Below, piece after piece: positions 19,506-32,100 of a stretch of DNA of 64,000 nt. The stretch is from the NCBI GenBank assembly GCA_001643675.2, contig LSRY02000013.1, positions 1,366,501 through 1,430,500 on the forward strand, given 5' to 3'. Both the position numbers and the translations under genes were made by a program. The notes beneath the pieces are model-generated. The model saw only the letters and a list, made by a program, of their open reading frames with translations, had not been told where the DNA came from and searched no databases. Positions within the stretch are counted from its first letter, which is position 1. Every line of letters begins with the position of its first letter. The DNA is from Monocercomonoides exilis. Taxonomy: Eukaryota; Preaxostyla; Oxymonadida; Polymastigidae.

Positions 19506-21394
19506 ATGAAATTAAAGACGGAAATGCCGAAACAGTGCAAGAATATCAGAGAGGTGGTGAATTTGTTAGATCAAGAGAAGAAAACCCTTCAGGAAACCAC
19601 ACGGGATCGTGTGACGGAGATATCGATAGAAGATGTGCGACACGAGACAACGAGAACAGAAGGAGACTCCGCATATCCCCGAGTGACGAGACAGACGAGC
19701 GAGAGGAGGAACGAGAAGATAGTTTGGAGAGCTTCTGGGATTGTTATCGGGTCCCCAATTGGGAGCGCCCTGGAGGAGAGCTCGAAGACAGTTACTGCAG
19801 ATATTCTCGAAGGAGAAGAGGATACACAGATACAGTTTGGCCACAGGACGCCAGAAGTGAAGAGGAGCATAGCGAGTGGACCACCGAAGGAGCCACTTCC
19901 TGGGAGACTAGTGAACAGATTGAATGAGTGGAAGAAGATTTGGGGAGACAAACGAGTGAGCCGTGGTTTAAGAGCTCGATGGAAAAGCCTCCAGTCTCCA
20001 ATCTTTCTCAAGGAGAGAAAACACAGACAAGAGTTTCGGGGGACGACAGAGATGACGAACAATTATTTATCCCTCTTGGAGGAGGAGTTGAAGGATTGAG
20101 TGGTGAAGCCCATACAGAATTCGGAGGTGAAGTGGTTCAACCCGACATTCATGGTGATAAAGAAAAACGGAAAGTGGAGGAAGATCCTGGATTGCAGAGC
20201 TCTAAACGAGGAAGTGCAGGGAAAACACTTCAAAATGGATTTCCAGGAAACAGTGGTGGAACTCCTGGAGGAGAAAGACTGGATGACCACTTTGGATATA
20301 TCGAGTGCATACCAGCATGTAAAGGTGGACGAGCAATTCAGTCCCTATCTGTGCTTCAGCTTTCAAAGTCAATGCTATTCTTACGTAATGATGCAATTTG
20401 GAGCAAAGTACGCGCCCAGAGTATTCGCGAAGATAATGAGACGAGCAGCCTCGTTCATCAAAGAACAGTGGAAAGTGAAGCTAGTAATATATCTGGACGA
20501 CATTCTCCTCATGCATCCAGACAGGAATGCATTGAGATTGATCTCACAGGAGGTGGCCCAGTTCCTGAGAGATCTGGGCTGGATACTGTCGGAGGAGAAG
20601 CTGAAATTGGAACCCACAATGAGTGGGGAGTTTTTGGGATGGCTGTGGAATTCAGAGAAGATGGAAGTGACGCTCCAAGAGAGGAAGAGAGTGTTGCTCC
20701 TGGAGGATGTGCGAACCTGGATAACATATGCAAAGAGAAGGAAGAGACAAAAGACGAGAGACTTCGCAGCACTTATCTGGAGGCTGAACTTTGTGAGGCT
20801 GCAACACCCACCAGCGAGCTTGTGGATGACGCGCATGCAATGGCCCGCAGGGGCTGGAACGGAACTGTTATAGTCAACCCAATGCTGTTTGGGGAATTAA
20901 CATTTTGGAAGAAGATCCTGCAAGAGAACAGACCAAGGAGCCTGAGGGGAAGAGCAAGGCCAGCAGAGTTAATAACAGACGAGTCAGAGCTGGGATGGGG
21001 TGCAGCGCTGACAATATCGACAGAGAGCAGAGAGGAGAAGATTTATGTTCACGGAAGTTGGACCCTCCAGGAGAGCACGCTTGCAATCAACGAGAAGGAG
21101 TCCAGAGCAGTATTGAGGACTCTAGAAAGGAAAGGAGCATGGCTGCAACAACAGAAGATAGACCATATTCGTCTGAAGACAGACGACATGTCGACAAGAT
21201 GGACGATTCAGAAGAAAAGAGGAGCGCCATCGCTCATTCCAACACTGAGAGCATCAGAGAAGAAATTGATCAGCCTGGACATGACGATACAGACGGAACA
21301 TCTCCCTGGAGAACAGAACACGGAGGCAGATGCACTCAGCCGGATGGCGAGAAAGTGGCAGAGATATTGCAAATTATCGCACCTAGAACACTAG
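19506..21394 (+). pseudogene. Reverse transcriptase-RNase H of DIRS element 1, broken
   Basis: The RT frame runs 19506-20873 with one TGA at 20097-20099 just before the fingers motif (VKPIQNSEVKWFNPTFMV). RT landmarks: KWRKILDCRALN, TLDISSAYQHVKV, and the active-site YLDD in LVIYLDDILLMH. Near 20840 the coding signal moves to the frame ending at 21394, which holds the RNase H domain (LITDESELGWGAAL, then LPGEQNTEADALSRMA). In the relative at 40418-42262 the same two domains sit in one frame, so the frame change here is damage. By family the enzyme copies element RNA and degrades the template. Confidence 0.78.
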
Positions 21395-21494
21395 ATATAA
21401 TTTCAGAACAGATAGCGCTGGTGCCCTGCGGAAGTACTTGGAGGCTATTCTCTCTGAGAGGGAGACAGAGAGAGAAACGTAAGGAAGAAAAGAA

Positions 21495-22861
21495 GTGTTG
21501 ATCCATCCGTTCCTGAGAAACATTGGACGGGTGCTGAAAGAGAAAATGAACGAATCTCAGAGGGAACTGACGATTCTGATTCTGCCAGCCTGGCGGGGGC
21601 AGACCTGGACCCCGCTACTGCAGCCAGGGCATTCGACAAAGACCCTAGTGACCTTTCAGGAGTGCATGATACCAGGAGCGAAGATGAGAAGGGAAGGATG
21701 GAAACCACCCCCAGGAGAGGTAATAAGCGTTTTACTGGAGAGGAAAATATTCCAGGAAGTGAACTCTTTTTAGCATGGGGAGAATACGTTGGAGCGAAGG
21801 ACATAGCAGCAGCAATTCAGAAAAATCAGAAGAGTGAAAGAGATACGTGGAAAGCGCTGCGAAGATTTAAGCAGTTTCTTGATAGAGAGAGCATGGACGA
21901 CACCGACCCCCTCACATCCAGAGATGACAAGTGGATTATGGTAGAGTTCCCTGAAACACTCTCGAATACGAACATGTCTTGTGAATTGATTCATCAGACA
22001 GAACAGTAAGTTCTCGATTCTATTAATCTGTTTAGAGAGACGAAAGTTGATGTAAAGGATATGGAGATATTTCAAAAGATTTATGTGGAAGAGAAGCCAA
22101 GAAGGGGCAAGCGATATAAATCAATGTGGGACTTGACAATCATCATGAAATGGGCGGAAACCACCTGCGACGCAAAGGATATACGAACACCACAAAGGAC
22201 ATCTTTCGTCCTCACCATGATATTTGGAGCTTTAAGACCAGCAGAACTGGAGAGAATGAGAAGTGAAACAACGATATTGAAAGATAATTCTATTCAGACA
22301 CAAGTACAAGCAAAAACATCCTGTGGAGAGACAGTGAAGGTTATTATTAATAAACATCCTAACCCACGTATTGAAGCTGTTGCAGCGCTCCAACGTTGGA
22401 TGGATTATGCAAAGATAACTTTTAAAGACGAGCATGTGTGGTATGATATTAGTGAGAGTCAACCTGCAAATTTGCAGAGGATTAAGGAAGAGTTAACAGC
22501 AATTCTGAGAGAGAACGGAATACCCGAAACTTTTACGGTGTACACGACAAGACACGACGTGATAACATACTTAGCAAGACAACAAGATGCAGATTGGAAA
22601 GCAATCAATGCATATGCGAGATGGGTGCCGGGTTCGAGAGTGGCCCAGGAATATTATACCGTGTTACCCGTACAAGACACAAATTGGATACTGGAGACTA
22701 TCGGCGGCCCAGTACCCCTGGCAGGGAAGGGAGACAAGTCGGAGAAGGATAGCGTAAGAAAGGATATTATCAACGAGAATACAGAATCTGAAACAAAGGA
22801 ATATACAGAAGAAGGCGCACAACTGGGGGAGAAGTGGAGATGGGCAAGAGAAAAAGATTGA
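21495..22861 (+). pseudogene. Tyrosine recombinase region of DIRS element 1, broken
   Basis: 21495-21773 carries the linker common to DIRS pol proteins (ILILPAWRGQTWTPLL, compare LLLLPDWKGQIWEPLL in element 2). From 21662 the recombinase frame opens, with an N-terminal helical domain, an in-frame TAA at 22007, then the catalytic part to 22861. Recognisable residues: Arg in FGALRPAEL, the YTTRHDV motif, and Tyr in VAQEYYTV. Aligning with element 2 without a gap across the TAA indicates a nonsense codon, not an intron. A further basic frame (22834-23124) overlaps the end and resembles the charged C-terminal tail of the element 2 recombinase. Confidence 0.72.
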
Positions 22862-23124
22862 AGAGACGAGTGCCAATTCGAGAGAGGAGGTCGCAGCATG
22901 AGAACGATATAACACAACCCCCCAAAGGTGATGAGACATCCTCCATAATTCTCCGTAGCATTATGGAGCTGACGGAGGGCAGACAGACTGCCTCACAGAA
23001 AAAGTGTGAAGCTGATCGGAGGAAACGTGGAGAGAGAAGCATAGCACAGATTGTCAGGAACGCGGAAACGTCGAAGACCCGATCAGGAACACCCCAAAAA
23101 CGTTCCAAGAATAGGAGGGAGTAG

Positions 23125-23850
23125 AGAAAAGGGCCGCACCTTCATCCGCAGTCCTTCTGTTCAACCGCCGCACGATATTGTGCAAGGCAGGAGTGTTTAA
23201 GATCAGAGGTGAAAAAAGAGTGAGGGATTTCAGAACTCATTATCGAGGAGCAAACCTGCTCCTAGCGTTCATAGATTCACTTTATTGCGAATTGATAGAA
23301 CGCAGTGAGACAGGATTTGCTTCGAAATAATACGAATGCAGATGGAGAGACGATAAGCGGCTGGGTGCGAAAAAAAGAAACATGCAAGTGAGAAGATGAC
23401 GAGAAAAAAGGGGCGAGACATCCAAGGGAAGAAAGAAGAATCAACCGCCCGAGGTCACAAGGTTGCACCCACAACGTGGATAAAGAAATATGGAATGAAT
23501 TGAAAGTTTTTTGAATAATCCTTCTCCTTGATTTGTTAATGAACGATTTGCAAAGAGAAGAGTCAGACTAGCCCACGCTGCGTGTGGCGAGCGGATTAGC
23601 TCTGCTGGATCAGCAGAAGAGCGGGAGGCAGAGCATATTACACGCAGTTTTCTTTTCCACGCCTTGCGGAAGCTAGAGTGGTTTTTCTTTCTGCTCCGTT
23701 TTGAGCTTTCGCCTCACCGGATCCCTGCACTGCCTGCAGGAAACAGCTCCGAGGGGAAAAGTCCCCTTCCCTCTGGTCTTCGTCCCCATGGCAAAAGGTG
23801 AAGTCTGTGGTGAAGTGAAGCAGAAAATGTGTAATTTTTTTTTGTATTAA
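23125..23850. other. GC-richer 3' tail of DIRS element 1
   Basis: Non-coding and GC-richer than the flanks. It should contain the internal complementary region and right terminus, but I could not pair these with the left side. A small hairpin around CTCTGCTGGATCAGCAGAAG (about 23600) is visible. Confidence 0.35.
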
Positions 23851-23853
23851 TTA

Positions 23854-25828
23854 ATGTTATTGTTTTGTATTTTTATCTCGCCATTTTTTCCACGTCATTT
23901 TGGGAGGGCGAAGTTTTCTCTCAAACCACCCATTGTTAAAGATCAAAACTCACTATCTCGGAGAAAAATCTATATCTCTGTGTTCTATCAAAACAACAAG
24001 TTCAAAGAAAAAGATAAAAAGGCTGCTATCACAGTATTTGAGTGAGTTTTGAAAAAAAAAGGATTCATTTCACAAAAGGTTTGGTCTTGACAATAATTTG
24101 TTTTCACTAATTGATTGCTTGATAGCTGAACGGGAAATTTTGTGACAATCGTTTGTTTTCCTTTTTTGTTGAAAAAAATACAAATGGAAGTTCGAATTTT
24201 CTTCATTGTCGTTTGAATGGTTGGGATGTTTATGCGCTTCACTTTGTTGATTTGAATATTCTTTTCAACAGGATTATCTCGTTGGGAGTGAAGAGAGATT
24301 TGTAATTACAAGTGTTTATGGAAAAAACAAACAGACTCGATGAAGAAGTGAGTGAGTCAGAAAGAGAAACATTGGAGGAGGAAAAGGAGTGGAAATGGTA
24401 ATTGTTAAGAAAAGAAAAAAAAGTTGAAAAGATTGAAAAAAATAGGAAGATGAAGATGGAGGATGTAATTGAACGAAGGAAGTGTGGTGTTTGAAAGGTG
24501 ATATGAGAGAAAGAGAAATAAGTGAATGAATGAAAAGGCTGCTTTGTGGAGTGATAATCAAAATTGATCATTTATTTGTTCAAGGTGAACGATTGAAAGC
24601 ATCATTTGTCAAACAATTGTTCAATTTTTGGATAAAGACAGTAAAGAAACAAGCTTGAACGAAAATGCGATTTGGATGATGATGTTGACTTTGATGAAAT
24701 CGAAGAAGGGAGCAAAAAATGATGCGAATGAAAATGAGAGGTAAAGATTGTTTAAAAATGAAAAATGCTATTGAATTTTTCAATTTGTTTCTTTGAATAA
24801 ACAACTATTGTCAAGGAGGATACATTTAAGTGACAATTTATTCTTAACGCATATGGGATTTATCTTTTCTTTAATTCCGCATCTCTCACAAAAGGAAGAA
24901 ATGAAATGAAATCATGGATTTCAAGAATGTGACAAAAACGATAAAATCAAGAATTGCTTTGAAAGATGATCATTATCACACTGCCTTTGGTGAGTTGCAT
25001 TCTCATATATGACTGAACATTCTTTTTTGAAAGAAGTTTGGGTTGATCAAATTGAAAATTATAATATGGTTTTCGCTCGTTGAAAATGAAGGAGATGATA
25101 AATGTCACTCTTTATTTTTTTTTTTCCATTCTGTGATGAACTGTTTTTCTTGCTGAAGAAATGAAGACAAAGTTTCAACTCTTTCAAAGAAAGAAAGAAA
25201 TATTTGAAGCAAATGAAACAAAATCTGTATAAAAAAACATGTTCAAACTTTTTCACAGCCAGATGTCAATGAATGAGTATTTTTTTAAATTCAAAATATC
25301 ATTTTGATCGATTTTGTTCGAAATAAAATTTCTGAGAGTTTATTCCACCAATTCAATTTTTCATGAGTTTCAAATAAGTTATAAAGTTCTCATCATTTTC
25401 AACATGAAGAATTAAAAGCGGTAATTTTTGCTTCAAATTTTTTATCATTTTCTAAATTAAAGTTTCACTCTTCCAATATTTCAATGAATATAGAGTTTTT
25501 ATTCTGAATATTTCTAAATTAAAACGAGATTTTCACCTTTCTTCTCCTGTGAATGAAAAACACAAAAAAAGAAAATTCAAATGTGTTGAAATCTTCACAT
25601 ATATAATTATAACGGAATGAATTCAAAAGAAAATAAAAATTGAAGTGGCTTTGGATAAATCAAAAAGGTGTTAGATTGAATTTTGTGATGTTTGAGTTAC
25701 ATGAATACAAAAGTTGTGAATATACAGAAGAGGAGTTACAAGTTTATCGACAACAAATGGCCGCCGGAAAAAAAGTTGAGAAAAAGATGGAAAAAAGCTC
25801 TTTTTCAAGTTATTTCAAAAGCAATTGA
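23854..25828 (+). other. Possible intron-containing gene or remnant, unresolved
   Basis: Several coding-like exons on the plus strand have plausible splice sites, but I could not join them in a consistent frame. About 23900-24041 encodes RRKIYISVFYQNNKF and ends at GTGAGT. About 24128-24303 opens after an acceptor GATAG and encodes HCRLNGWDVYALHFV. About 24255-24360 gives DYLVGSEERFVITSVYGK in another frame after CAACAG. About 24915-24990 encodes MDFKNVTKTIKSRIALKDD and ends at GTGAGT. About 25640-25828 encodes FELHEYKSCEYTEEELQVYR. No known family recognised. A decayed gene is equally possible. Confidence 0.3.
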
Positions 25829-26121
25829 AAAACAAAATAAAAGTCTCATGGAATAATTGTCAAAAAAAACAAAGATTGATTTTTGGATTATGTTTTGGAT
25901 AATCATCCAAATCAGGTTTTCAGTGAAGCAATGATCCAATTGCAAATTCACTTCATGAAGAACAAAAAAAAAACAAGATTGAAGAGGAATATCTGCTTCC
26001 TTTCCAATCTGGGTTTCACTCTTTATTCTTGACTGGACATACAGTTTTTTTCCAACAGCAAATGGTTTTCTCTGTTTGAAACATACAACATGAATTTTTG
26101 TGTGATCATTTTTCAACTAAT

Positions 26122-29100
26122 TCAGTTGGGAGTGTTTTGGCTGCTGATAAACGTTATTTCTGAAGAATCCAAAGATTCAGATTGCTCCTCTTTTGATTTT
26201 TCCTGAGATCCTTCTTGGTAGGTGACTGCATCAGACACTGTGAGAATCACAGCTCCAGCTGGGAATTTCTGGATGAATTCTCGTTTCAGATCACTCAGTG
26301 TTGGCCTTGCACTCTGTTTCTCACTCACCATCAATTTTATTAACTCACAAAAAGAAGAGCCACCAACTGCGGTCATATCTGTCCTCTCACCATTCACTAT
26401 CTTCTGCCCAGCCACATCTGCCTCATAATCACCAAACGGGATCTGGAGTGTCAGGCACTCCCACAGCATCATCCCGATCGAGAACACCACCGACTTCTTT
26501 GTTGCCCCCATGTTCTTGTTGATCAGCAGCTCTGGCGCCTTCCACCTCAAACACTCTTTTTTGAAGCTATCTTCATCCTCAAATGCTGATGAGGGAAGGG
26601 AGTCACTTTCATCATCATCATCACTGACAGATGTCACAACAGTTGATGATGAGATCGATGATGAATCAGAGTCATCTGATAAAAGGTCCGAATGCATGAC
26701 GATGCAGATCACCATGTGTTCTGAGAAGAGCACAATATGCGGACTCAAATTGGCAAGTGATTGGAGTGGATTTTCCATCCCATCGAAAGAGTGGAGAGCG
26801 AGATTTGCCACCCAGAACAGGATTTGGGCAGCTGTTTGCTCTCTTTGCTGAAGACTACTAATTTCCATCTCTTTCTTCTCATTTCTTCCGTGAAGCAGCA
26901 TGAAAAGCGAATCTCTCAAGTCAACAATAAGTTTTTCATGAGGCGATGAACAGGCCATCGCATCCACTAGATTCGACATCGATGAGGTGGTTGGGCACAG
27001 ATTCTCCGATCGAACAAATGTTGAATCTGAATCAGTTGTTGAAGTGGATGAAATAGATGAAATTGAAGGAGATGGTGTTCTCTTCCTTATCTCTTCTTCT
27101 TCCTCCTCAACTTTCTCCAATGCCCATTCTGGGATCTTGTCTGAATCTCTCCCCAGAATATATTCAGTTGAGCCACTCTCAGCCAGCAAATGCTCAGATG
27201 ACTCTGAATGAACCATCTCCTTTCCATTCATTCTCTTCTTGATCCTCTCTTCATTATTCTTCTCTGCCTCCCCCTCTGCTCTCCTCCACTGCTCCTCGGG
27301 CGACATCTCCATCGTCACCATTTCAATCAGTTTTGGATCTTTTCTCACTGTATCATTCACAATCTCTCTCAGCTCTTTGTTCTCATTCTTTGCCTTTCTC
27401 CATCTTACTGCAAGAATAACAGAAACAATAAGAACAATCAAAAACAGAACAACAAGGATGATAACAATGAGCAACCAATAAGATTTTCTTTCTTTTCCTC
27501 CTTCGGAAATCCTTTCATCTCCATTCACATTGGACTCACTTCTGTTTTTCAGTATCTGCGGAGAAGTCGCAACCAATTGTTTTCCAAACAGAATCATCAC
27601 AGATACCTCTGTTTCATTTGCAATCGTTGAAATATTTTCTGATGGAACTGTTCCAATCACTTCATCTTCAGATACAAAACTGTTTTCATCAAACTGATAT
27701 GTCTCAACCAACTCCACATCCCCTGTTTTGAATATCAATCTGAATGACAAATCACAAGGAAGATGAAGAGACCCCTTGAATTTCACAACAATGTTGCTGT
27801 CATTTTCAATGAGAGAGGCCTCTTCGAGTTTTGGAATGAAGAAAGATGATGATCCTTCAGCCGCTATCCCTCCAAGGGTGCATCCATCATTCAGAATCCA
27901 AAGCGAAGAATTGGGCATCACTCCATCTCCTCCTTTCAAACTCATCACATTCAATGCTCCAGAATCTGAGCAAATTATGTTTCGACGAAGTGATGGATAT
28001 CCTTCAATCGATGGATTGTTGTTCATTAACTCTCCTTTCTCAATCATCACATTTCCTCCACTCATTGTTATTCCACCTTCTGGTGAATTCGATATTGTTG
28101 TGTCTTTCATCATCAGTGAAGAATTCGCTGAATGAACAAGTGATCCACTCCATTTGCAAATTTCTTCAAAAGAATTAATTCTGTCGCTTTCCCTTTCTTT
28201 CTCAAGAACTCCAACGAATCGACACAACTCCAAAAAAACATTAGTTGAATTGCTCATCTGGATTACGCTCCCTTTGTCAGACAATGAAATACAATTCGTG
28301 CAAGTGCAGTTTGAAAGTGTTATTTGAGCAGAAGTTGAAGAAACAGAGAGAACAGAAGATCCTCCTGAATTCCTTGAACAGTTGTTGAATAAGGAGATTG
28401 TTATTGAAACAGATCCTGAATTCGAACCATGAATTGCAATGATGCAGCCCTCAGATAGCTCCACTTCATCAGCCACAACCCAATTAAATGCAACTTCTTT
28501 GCACTGCCCAATCTCAAATACATTTGATGTTGATTCAATCTGTTCCAGTCGGAAATTTGTGATGTTAATCTCATCTCCATTTAGTAGAAAAGCTGACTTC
28601 TTGAACGAAAGGAGTGACACTGAGCAGTTGTCAACATGAAGAATTCCATTTGCAATGCTCAGAAAAGTTGAGTTGAGAGCAACAGATGGAATGCTGTTTG
28701 ACTCTCCAGCAGAAGAGAAATCAACAATTGAAAGAGAAAGCTGTCCATTTGCTTCATGAATGATAGAACTTCCAGAATAACAAAATGACTGCCCAAAGTT
28801 GAATTTCAATCTCTCAAACCGAACATTCTCTGAGGTTGTGATAAGACTTCCCTCGTCTGTTATTGTTGAGCTCAGATGAACTGAAGCTACTGAGGGAGAT
28901 TGAAGTGAGCGGATGATCACATCCTTCGCTTCGCATTCTCCATTAATGATCGTCTCCTTTGAGACTAGCAGTTGAGAATATGATGAAGGAATGATGTGTT
29001 GCACTCCAACATCCATTGACTGACATGGCGCACTGAACTCTCCGCATTGCTTGCTGTCTGTGTGATTGTCTGCAACAGAAGACACAAATATCGTCTCACT

Positions 29101-32100
29101 CTGGTATCTCATAACCCTCAGCAGAAGATCTTCTTCATCCAGAAAGGAATCTGTTGTGCAGCCCCATATTGCCAGCTCCTTCACAAAAGGTGCTCTGAAA
29201 TCCAGCAAGAATTGCTCTTCAACAATCTGATTTTCGATTGAGTGGCATCTCACATACATATCTCTCCCTCTGAATGCAGAGTTGTCTTTGAATGTGATAT
29301 TTGAGAGAACAAAATTCAGAGGCTGCTCAACTGTCGAGATGCATTCCAGAAACAGCCACCCGCCTCTTCCTGTGGTTGAGCAGAAACACTCAGAAATCGT
29401 GCAAAATGAGCAATCAAATCTTCCTCCCTCATTCAACACACAAAACATCACTCCTCCTTTTCCGCACCTCGTTCCACCACATTTCTTCATCGTTGTGTTT
29501 CTTATCACCATTTTCAAAGGCTCATCATCATTGTCATTTTGGATGACTGGAATATCATTGGTTGTGTTTTGAGTGACTTCTTCGAATGAGCTCCACTCGA
29601 TAACAACATCTTGCTCCACTTCATTTTTTTCTCTCCTTGAACTCTTTGAAATGCTCAATCCGCTTGCTCCATCCAGCTCAACATTCTTCATCGTCAAGTT
29701 TTTAATGTTCAAAATCGTTGAAGATAACACAGAAATAACATCCTTTGAAAAAGATAGTAATTGCATTGTCACAAATTCCAATTGAACTGTTCCACCATCT
29801 GCCTTGATCAGCCTGTAGTTAATTATTTCTTCTCCGCTTTCTTCCATTTTAGTGAATGAGCAGTCTTTCAGAGTCAACAAGCCTTCGCTTGAATCAACAT
29901 GCATCAAAACGTTCATACGATTTTCAAATGATGTTGGGATCGCAAAGTCAATTAGTTCGAAATTGGTAATTCCCTGAATCTTCATTACAGCTTCATCTGT
30001 TCCTTCAAGTGATGAATAACATTCCAAAGAGCATTTATTTGTATCATCCGATTTTATTGAAATTCCACTGAGATCAACACTCTTCTGAAGAATTCCTTTT
30101 CCAATGATGGTTATATTCTTTTCATTTCCTCCTGGCAATCGATCCAATGAATAACCAATTGAAAGACAAGGATAATCTGAAAGTCCACAAATGCACACAT
30201 CTTTTCCATCACCTCCAATAAATATCTCTGAGCCAAATGTTCTCCAGAAATAGACCAATGGAATGGCATTCGTTGTGTCACTCCCATCAAAGCCTCTCAT
30301 GGAATTCAAGGAAATATTATCCAGATTCTCTGATACAAATGGAAGTGAGGTGTTTGTGATGCTCTTTGTCAAGTTGAATGCTTCAACGAAAAGATCATTT
30401 CCATATTTTGCAATATTTGGTTTTTCTAAATCAAAAACAGGTGATGAGATCACAAATGAAGAATAGTCATCAATCAGCTTCAGTGCCATCCCTCCACCAA
30501 AGCCAGTCTTCCCTTCTTCTCCAATTGGTGCTGAGCATTCTGTGAATGTGCATGAAATGACATTCATTTGAATGCTCCCTTTCAACTGAGCATTGATAGC
30601 CCCTCCTCTGCTTTCATCATCCAGCACAGAGCATTCATCAAAAATGCATTTTTCAATATTTATTTCACCATTTGAATTTTCATCGTTGCCATTATCAATG
30701 CTCACACAGCCTCCACTTCCAGCTGCTCTTTCTATTTCTGAAAAAGTGCAGTTCGTCATGTTCAACCATTTTATGCTCATTGACCCTGTACTTGTACTGC
30801 TTCCAGACAACGAGATCAATGGACTTCCACTCAAGTCAATCGATGAAGCAGAGAATTTGTCGATTATCAGGATCCCTGATTCAACTGATAAGAATAGAAA
30901 CGCCAATTCAGATAAAGGATTTTGAAGAGAAAGAGAACAATGAGACAAAGACAGTTGTGAAGATGATGAAATAAAAGTGGAATGCGATGAGAGAGAAGGA
31001 GGAAGAGAAAAGATGAGCTTTGATAATTCTGTTTCTATACTTGCTGTTATCATCGTTGAATTGGAAATTGAATTTGAATCAAAGACTGTCCAGCCACTTT
31101 GATTATCATTTCCTCTGATTTCATGCTTTTGTCCAGCAAAGGTCAATTCATCGCTCATCTGAATCATTCCACTCACAACAACTTTCTTTGTTCCTGTCAA
31201 CCGTGTGAGCGAATGTTTTATTGTCAAACAAGGGAATTGGGCTATTCCGCAATGCGTATGATCAGATGCCTCAGAATTGCTCACAAAGATTTCTTCTGGG
31301 GTGGGAAGGAGATAGATGCACAGAGGAATGGTCACACTCGTATTTCCATTGTCATATCCTCTCACTTTGTCAAATGAATCCAAAGAAGCTGTCACACACA
31401 AGATCTTTTTTGATTTTGCAGTCATTTCCAAATTGGGTGAAATGACAAAGATATCATTCCCCCATTTGGCTGTGTTTGTTCCGAATGAAGAAGAAATCAG
31501 GAAATTTGGATTTTCCTTTATCAGTCGAAGAAGGATTCCTCCCCCAAGACCATTGGAAGTTGAGCAATGGCACTCATCAAACGCCCCGCCTTCAACTTTC
31601 ACTTCATTCGCTTCTCCTGCACACAGCATCATCGATCCTCCATTTTCCGAACATGTGCTTCCACATCCTTCAAAGATGCAAGAATCCAGATCGATGTTTG
31701 CCTTATCGTTGGAAAACGACATCACTGCTGCTCCGCTGGTTGTTCTTTCAATCCCATCAAAGGTGCATTCTGATAGTGTCAATGAAATCTCATTTGTTGA
31801 AGAAAGCGAAATCAATGAATTTGTTGAAATTGTCTTTGCCCAATTCACATTTTCCATCTGCAACATCCCACTCTGAACATTAATAAGCTCAGTGGTGAAC
31901 ACTGTTTCTGATGATTGTCCACTTCCAGCAGATATGTTCAGTCTGCTCACATGCATCTCTCCTGCTCCTGTAATCTCAAACAGCCTTGACCCACGGTTAT
32001 TCTGATGAACCGAGTCATGCACAAGGATAATATCTCTGACTGTCAATGTTCCCACTGATACAGAAAAAAGAGACAATCCAGATGCTTCAAATTCTATTTG

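Larger units (their letters stand above)
18136..23850 (+). mobile_element. DIRS-type tyrosine-recombinase retroelement 1, decayed
   Basis: The order is gag-like ORF, reverse transcriptase, RNase H, a conserved linker, then tyrosine recombinase: the DIRS arrangement, and co-linear with the element at 39371-43936. The reading frames are broken by a TGA at 20097, a frameshift near 20840, frame changes near 21390 and a TAA at 22007. The whole stretch is visibly richer in G+C and in CGA/GAG codons than its AT-rich flanks. The outer limits are approximate because terminal repeats were not found. Confidence 0.75.

Noticed and set aside
22005-22036. A 30-nt intron (GTAAGT…TTTAG) in the DIRS 1 recombinase
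   Set aside because: The alignment with DIRS 2 is continuous across it, so removal would delete homologous residues. The TAA is a nonsense codon.
23575-23640. tRNA-like sequence near GGATTAGCTCTGCTGG
   Set aside because: A D-arm-like match exists, but there is no acceptor or T stem with correct spacing.
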